A DNA stretch of 8,816 nucleotides from Candidatus Omnitrophota bacterium. GTDB lineage: Bacteria; Omnitrophota; Gorgyraeia; Gygaellales; Profunditerraquicolaceae. The notes under the pieces were generated by a model. That model was not told the origin of the DNA and did no database searches. It worked only from the letters and a program-made list of their open reading frames with translations. This document shows, one piece after another, positions 6,995-8,816 of this stretch; position 1 is the stretch's first letter; every line of letters begins with the position of its first letter. A program made the position numbers and the translations under genes. The stretch spans positions 1 through 8,816 of the forward strand of contig JAQTTI010000042.1 in NCBI GenBank assembly GCA_028710845.1, read 5' to 3'.

Positions 6995-7699
6995 ATGCCT
7001 GAAAATCTGGAAAAAATAATAAAAGTTATCTATGGCCAATGGAAGGGCCGCCGCGGCTTGGGGAAGAATAATCATCCCGATGAAGAAAAATTGGCCTGTT
7101 TTGCCGAAGGCAAGCTTTTGGGAAGGGATAAGGCCTTGCTTGAGAAGCATCTTTTAAATTGCGCTCTTTGCGCTGAATACGTTTTTACCCAGCTTAAAAT
7201 CAAACCCCATTTAAGTTTGGATGTGCCTGAACAACTGTTAGAAAATACCAGAAAACTGGTTATTGGGGATGCCGAAGAAAGCCTTTTTGAGATATTCCTT
7301 AAACTAAAAGATAAGGCTTTAGAAATCATCCGGACTACTGGGGATGTTTTGGTGGGACAAGAGTTAGTCCCGGCGCCGGTTTTACGCAGCCGCAAAATAA
7401 GCGAGTTTAAGGAAGAAATAAATATATTGAAGGATTTTCAGGAGTTGAGGGTGTTGGCTAAGATTCAAAGTAAAAACACAAAAAATTTTAATCTTACGGT
7501 TATTGTAAAAGATAAAATAAATCAGAAAATACCAAAAAATACAAGAATATCCTTAATAAAAGATGGAGTCGAATTGGAGTCTTATGTTACCGATTCAGGA
7601 AGCGGCTATTTTGAAAATATACAACCGGGTAACTATACGGTAGAAATAAGCAGTAATGAACAAAAGATTGCTGTGGTTGATTTAAAAGTTAATCCCTGA
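6995..7699 (+). CDS. Soluble zinc-finger anti-sigma-like protein with C-terminal beta-sandwich-like domain
   Basis: Residues about 26–62 form a zf-HC2-type domain: H27, then H52-x3-C56-x2-C59 (HLLNCALC), the zinc ligands typical of ZAS anti-sigma factors that mask their cognate ECF sigma. Unlike RsiW-type anti-sigmas there is no transmembrane segment, so the protein should be cytoplasmic. Residues about 80–125 look helical and amphipathic, and VPAPVLRSRK follows. The last 70 residues (about 165–234) alternate strands and end in SGYFENIQPGNYTVEISS, the pattern of carboxypeptidase-regulatory or prealbumin-like beta domains. A ribosome-binding site (GAGGA, 6984–6988) precedes the ATG. The gene lies 40 nt after the sigma factor and 5 nt before the CHAT protease gene, so it is probably in one operon with both. 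The anti-sigma role is inferred from the zinc motif and position. It could instead be a sensor or a protease substrate that lacks sigma-binding ability. Confidence 0.78.
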   Translation: MPENLEKIIKVIYGQWKGRRGLGKNNHPDEEKLACFAEGKLLGRDKALLEKHLLNCALCAEYVFTQLKIKPHLSLDVPEQLLENTRKLVIGDAEESLFEIFLKLKDKALEIIRTTGDVLVGQELVPAPVLRSRKISEFKEEINILKDFQELRVLAKIQSKNTKNFNLTVIVKDKINQKIPKNTRISLIKDGVELESYVTDSGSGYFENIQPGNYTVEISSNEQKIAVVDLKVNP

Positions 7700-7704
7700 A
7701 GCTT

Positions 7705-8816
7705 ATGCCTCTTGTGGAAACAGCCCTAATTTTAGAAGTTTTTAAGCAGGATAACTGTTTAAAAGTTGGCTTATTTGATCAAGGGCAGATTCTTCCCACC
7801 CTTAGGCATTACAGTCAGGTGGCAGTATCTTTCGATGAGCTCAAACAATTAAGTGCTGAAATAGTAGGGATTTTAAACCTGCCGGCTAATGACCAGCCTT
7901 CAAGGACAGAGCAATTCAGAAGCCTCCAAAAAACCGGCCAGCTGCTTTGGAACCATCTCTTTAGCCGGGCAATCAAAGAAAAACTTAAAGCTTGCCCATC
8001 TGCAATTTCCTTGACCCTTTGCTTGGATGAAGAACTGATTCACATACCCTGGGAACTAGTTTTTGACGGAAATGATTTTCTTGGCCTAAAATTCAGCTTA
8101 GGCAGGCTGGTCCGCAGCAAAGGAGAATTAACCTTACTGCAATACCGTAATCTATCCGATAGCTTAAGGATGCTGATTTTAGCTAACCCTAACGCAGATT
8201 TAAAATCAGCTTATTCCGAAGGTATAAATATAAGGAATCAGTTTAACCGCAAAAATAAAAAAGTTTCGGTAGATTTTAAATCTACAAATATCGATAAAAG
8301 CTACGTAAAGAAAAATATCTGCGATTATGATATCGTGCATTTCGCAGGGCACTGTGAGTTTGATAAAAAAGACGCCAAGGATAGCGGTTGGGTTCTAAGT
8401 GATGGGATATTAAAGGTGGAAGATATACTGCGGATGGGCCATAGTGGGAGCCTGCCTGCTTTAGTGTTTTCGAACGCCTGTCATTCAGCCACGGCAGGAC
8501 TTAAAACGGCAATTGAATCGGAGTACCAGCGGGATAATTACGGTATGGCTAGCGCATTTCTCTTTGCAGGGGTCAGGCATTATATCGGTTCGATCCGTAA
8601 AATTGAAGATAACGCCAGCTTGGTATTTGCCCGTGAATTTTACACAAAATTGCTTTCAGGGACAAGCGTTGGGGGGTCCTTAAGGTTGGCTAAAATAAAA
8701 TTAATTAAAGAATTTGGCTTAGACAGCTTACATTGGGTTAATTACCTGCTTTACGGCGACCCAGATTTTATTTTCTTTAAAATCCATCAGCGTAAAGCAA
8801 AATCCCATAAAATAAA
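7705..8816 (+). CDS. CHAT-domain (caspase-like) cysteine protease, 3' end beyond window
   Basis: The frame from the ATG at 7705 stays open to the last base (370 codons plus two bases), so the protein is truncated here. The N-terminal half shows the usual CHAT lead-in, including LDEELIHIPWELVFDG and LGLKFSLGRLVRS. The catalytic dyad is intact: H216 in VHFAGHC and C259 in FSNACHSA, spaced as in caspase-like CHAT proteases. The domain finishes with ASAFLFAGVRHYIGSIRKIE and VNYLLYGDPDF (around 350–360), a conserved CHAT ending. Any additional repeats or ATPase module would lie downstream. The start is 5 nt after the anti-sigma stop with no clear Shine-Dalgarno site, pointing to translational coupling. 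CHAT proteases such as separase relatives and Csx29 are activated by partner proteins and cleave specific substrates; the neighbouring zinc-finger protein is the obvious candidate substrate here, by inference. Confidence 0.9.
   Translation, partial: MPLVETALILEVFKQDNCLKVGLFDQGQILPTLRHYSQVAVSFDELKQLSAEIVGILNLPANDQPSRTEQFRSLQKTGQLLWNHLFSRAIKEKLKACPSAISLTLCLDEELIHIPWELVFDGNDFLGLKFSLGRLVRSKGELTLLQYRNLSDSLRMLILANPNADLKSAYSEGINIRNQFNRKNKKVSVDFKSTNIDKSYVKKNICDYDIVHFAGHCEFDKKDAKDSGWVLSDGILKVEDILRMGHSGSLPALVFSNACHSATAGLKTAIESEYQRDNYGMASAFLFAGVRHYIGSIRKIEDNASLVFAREFYTKLLSGTSVGGSLRLAKIKLIKEFGLDSLHWVNYLLYGDPDFIFFKIHQRKAKSHKI

Noticed and set aside
6982..7002. Tiny open frame (ATG AGG AAA AAA GAT GCC TGA) overlapping the anti-sigma start
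   Set aside because: Six codons overlapping the ribosome-binding site; the ATG at 6995 leads into the zinc-finger protein and is well spaced from GAGGA.
7354..7379. Small hairpin (GGGAC...GTCCC) and palindrome CCGGCGCCGG inside the anti-sigma gene
   Set aside because: Short, inside a coding region, with no T-run or second supporting signal; probably chance.
6355..8816. Type III-E CRISPR-Cas (Craspase) locus
   Set aside because: The sigma and CHAT combination resembles it, but there is no repeat array, no effector gene and no TPR part in the visible portion of the CHAT protein.

Overview
All genes in this window lie on the + strand and most are tightly packed. It looks like a chromosomal segment from an uncultured, AT-leaning, probably anaerobic bacterium. 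The gene set (a MEMO–AMMECR1 fusion, a K+-dependent Na+-type membrane pyrophosphatase, an ECF sigma/zinc-finger/CHAT cluster) and its style recall Omnitrophota or a neighbouring lineage. That placement is an impression from the sequence and was not tested by any search. I see no insertion sequence, CRISPR array, tRNA or rRNA.

Region 1 (1–4035) is one compact operon-like run whose promoter lies outside the window. In order it holds the 3' part of a MEMO–AMMECR1 fusion, a 16S rRNA uridine methyltransferase (RsmE), a tRNA t6A methylthiotransferase (MtaB), a YbgC-type hotdog thioesterase, a small FMN nitroreductase and a 94-residue two-helix membrane protein. Four of the five junctions overlap (ATGA, 35 nt, ATGA, TAATG), which suggests translational coupling. 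The theme is RNA modification with housekeeping enzymes attached.

Region 2 (4036–6318) is a single-gene unit: a promoter with TTGACA and an extended -10, a strong Shine-Dalgarno site, a GTG-started hppA, and a textbook intrinsic terminator. The protein has complete PPi-binding motifs, the alanine/glycine signature of K+-dependent enzymes, and a glutamate placed as in Na+ pumps. It should couple PPi hydrolysis to Na+ export (possibly Na+ and H+) across the inner membrane.

Region 3 (about 6317–8816) is the most interesting part. An extended -10 promoter sits so close to an ATG that the sigma mRNA is probably leaderless. It drives an ECF-type sigma factor, then a soluble zinc-finger (H-x3-C-x2-C) anti-sigma-like protein with a C-terminal beta-sandwich-like domain, then a CHAT (caspase-like) protease with intact His/Cys dyad that runs off the window. 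My working model is a protease-gated sigma switch: the CHAT protease cleaves or is sensed by the zinc-finger protein, freeing the sigma factor. This parallels the logic described for type III-E CRISPR Craspase (CHAT protease Csx29, substrate Csx30, an ECF-like sigma), but no CRISPR component is visible here. The model is inference from gene order and domains.
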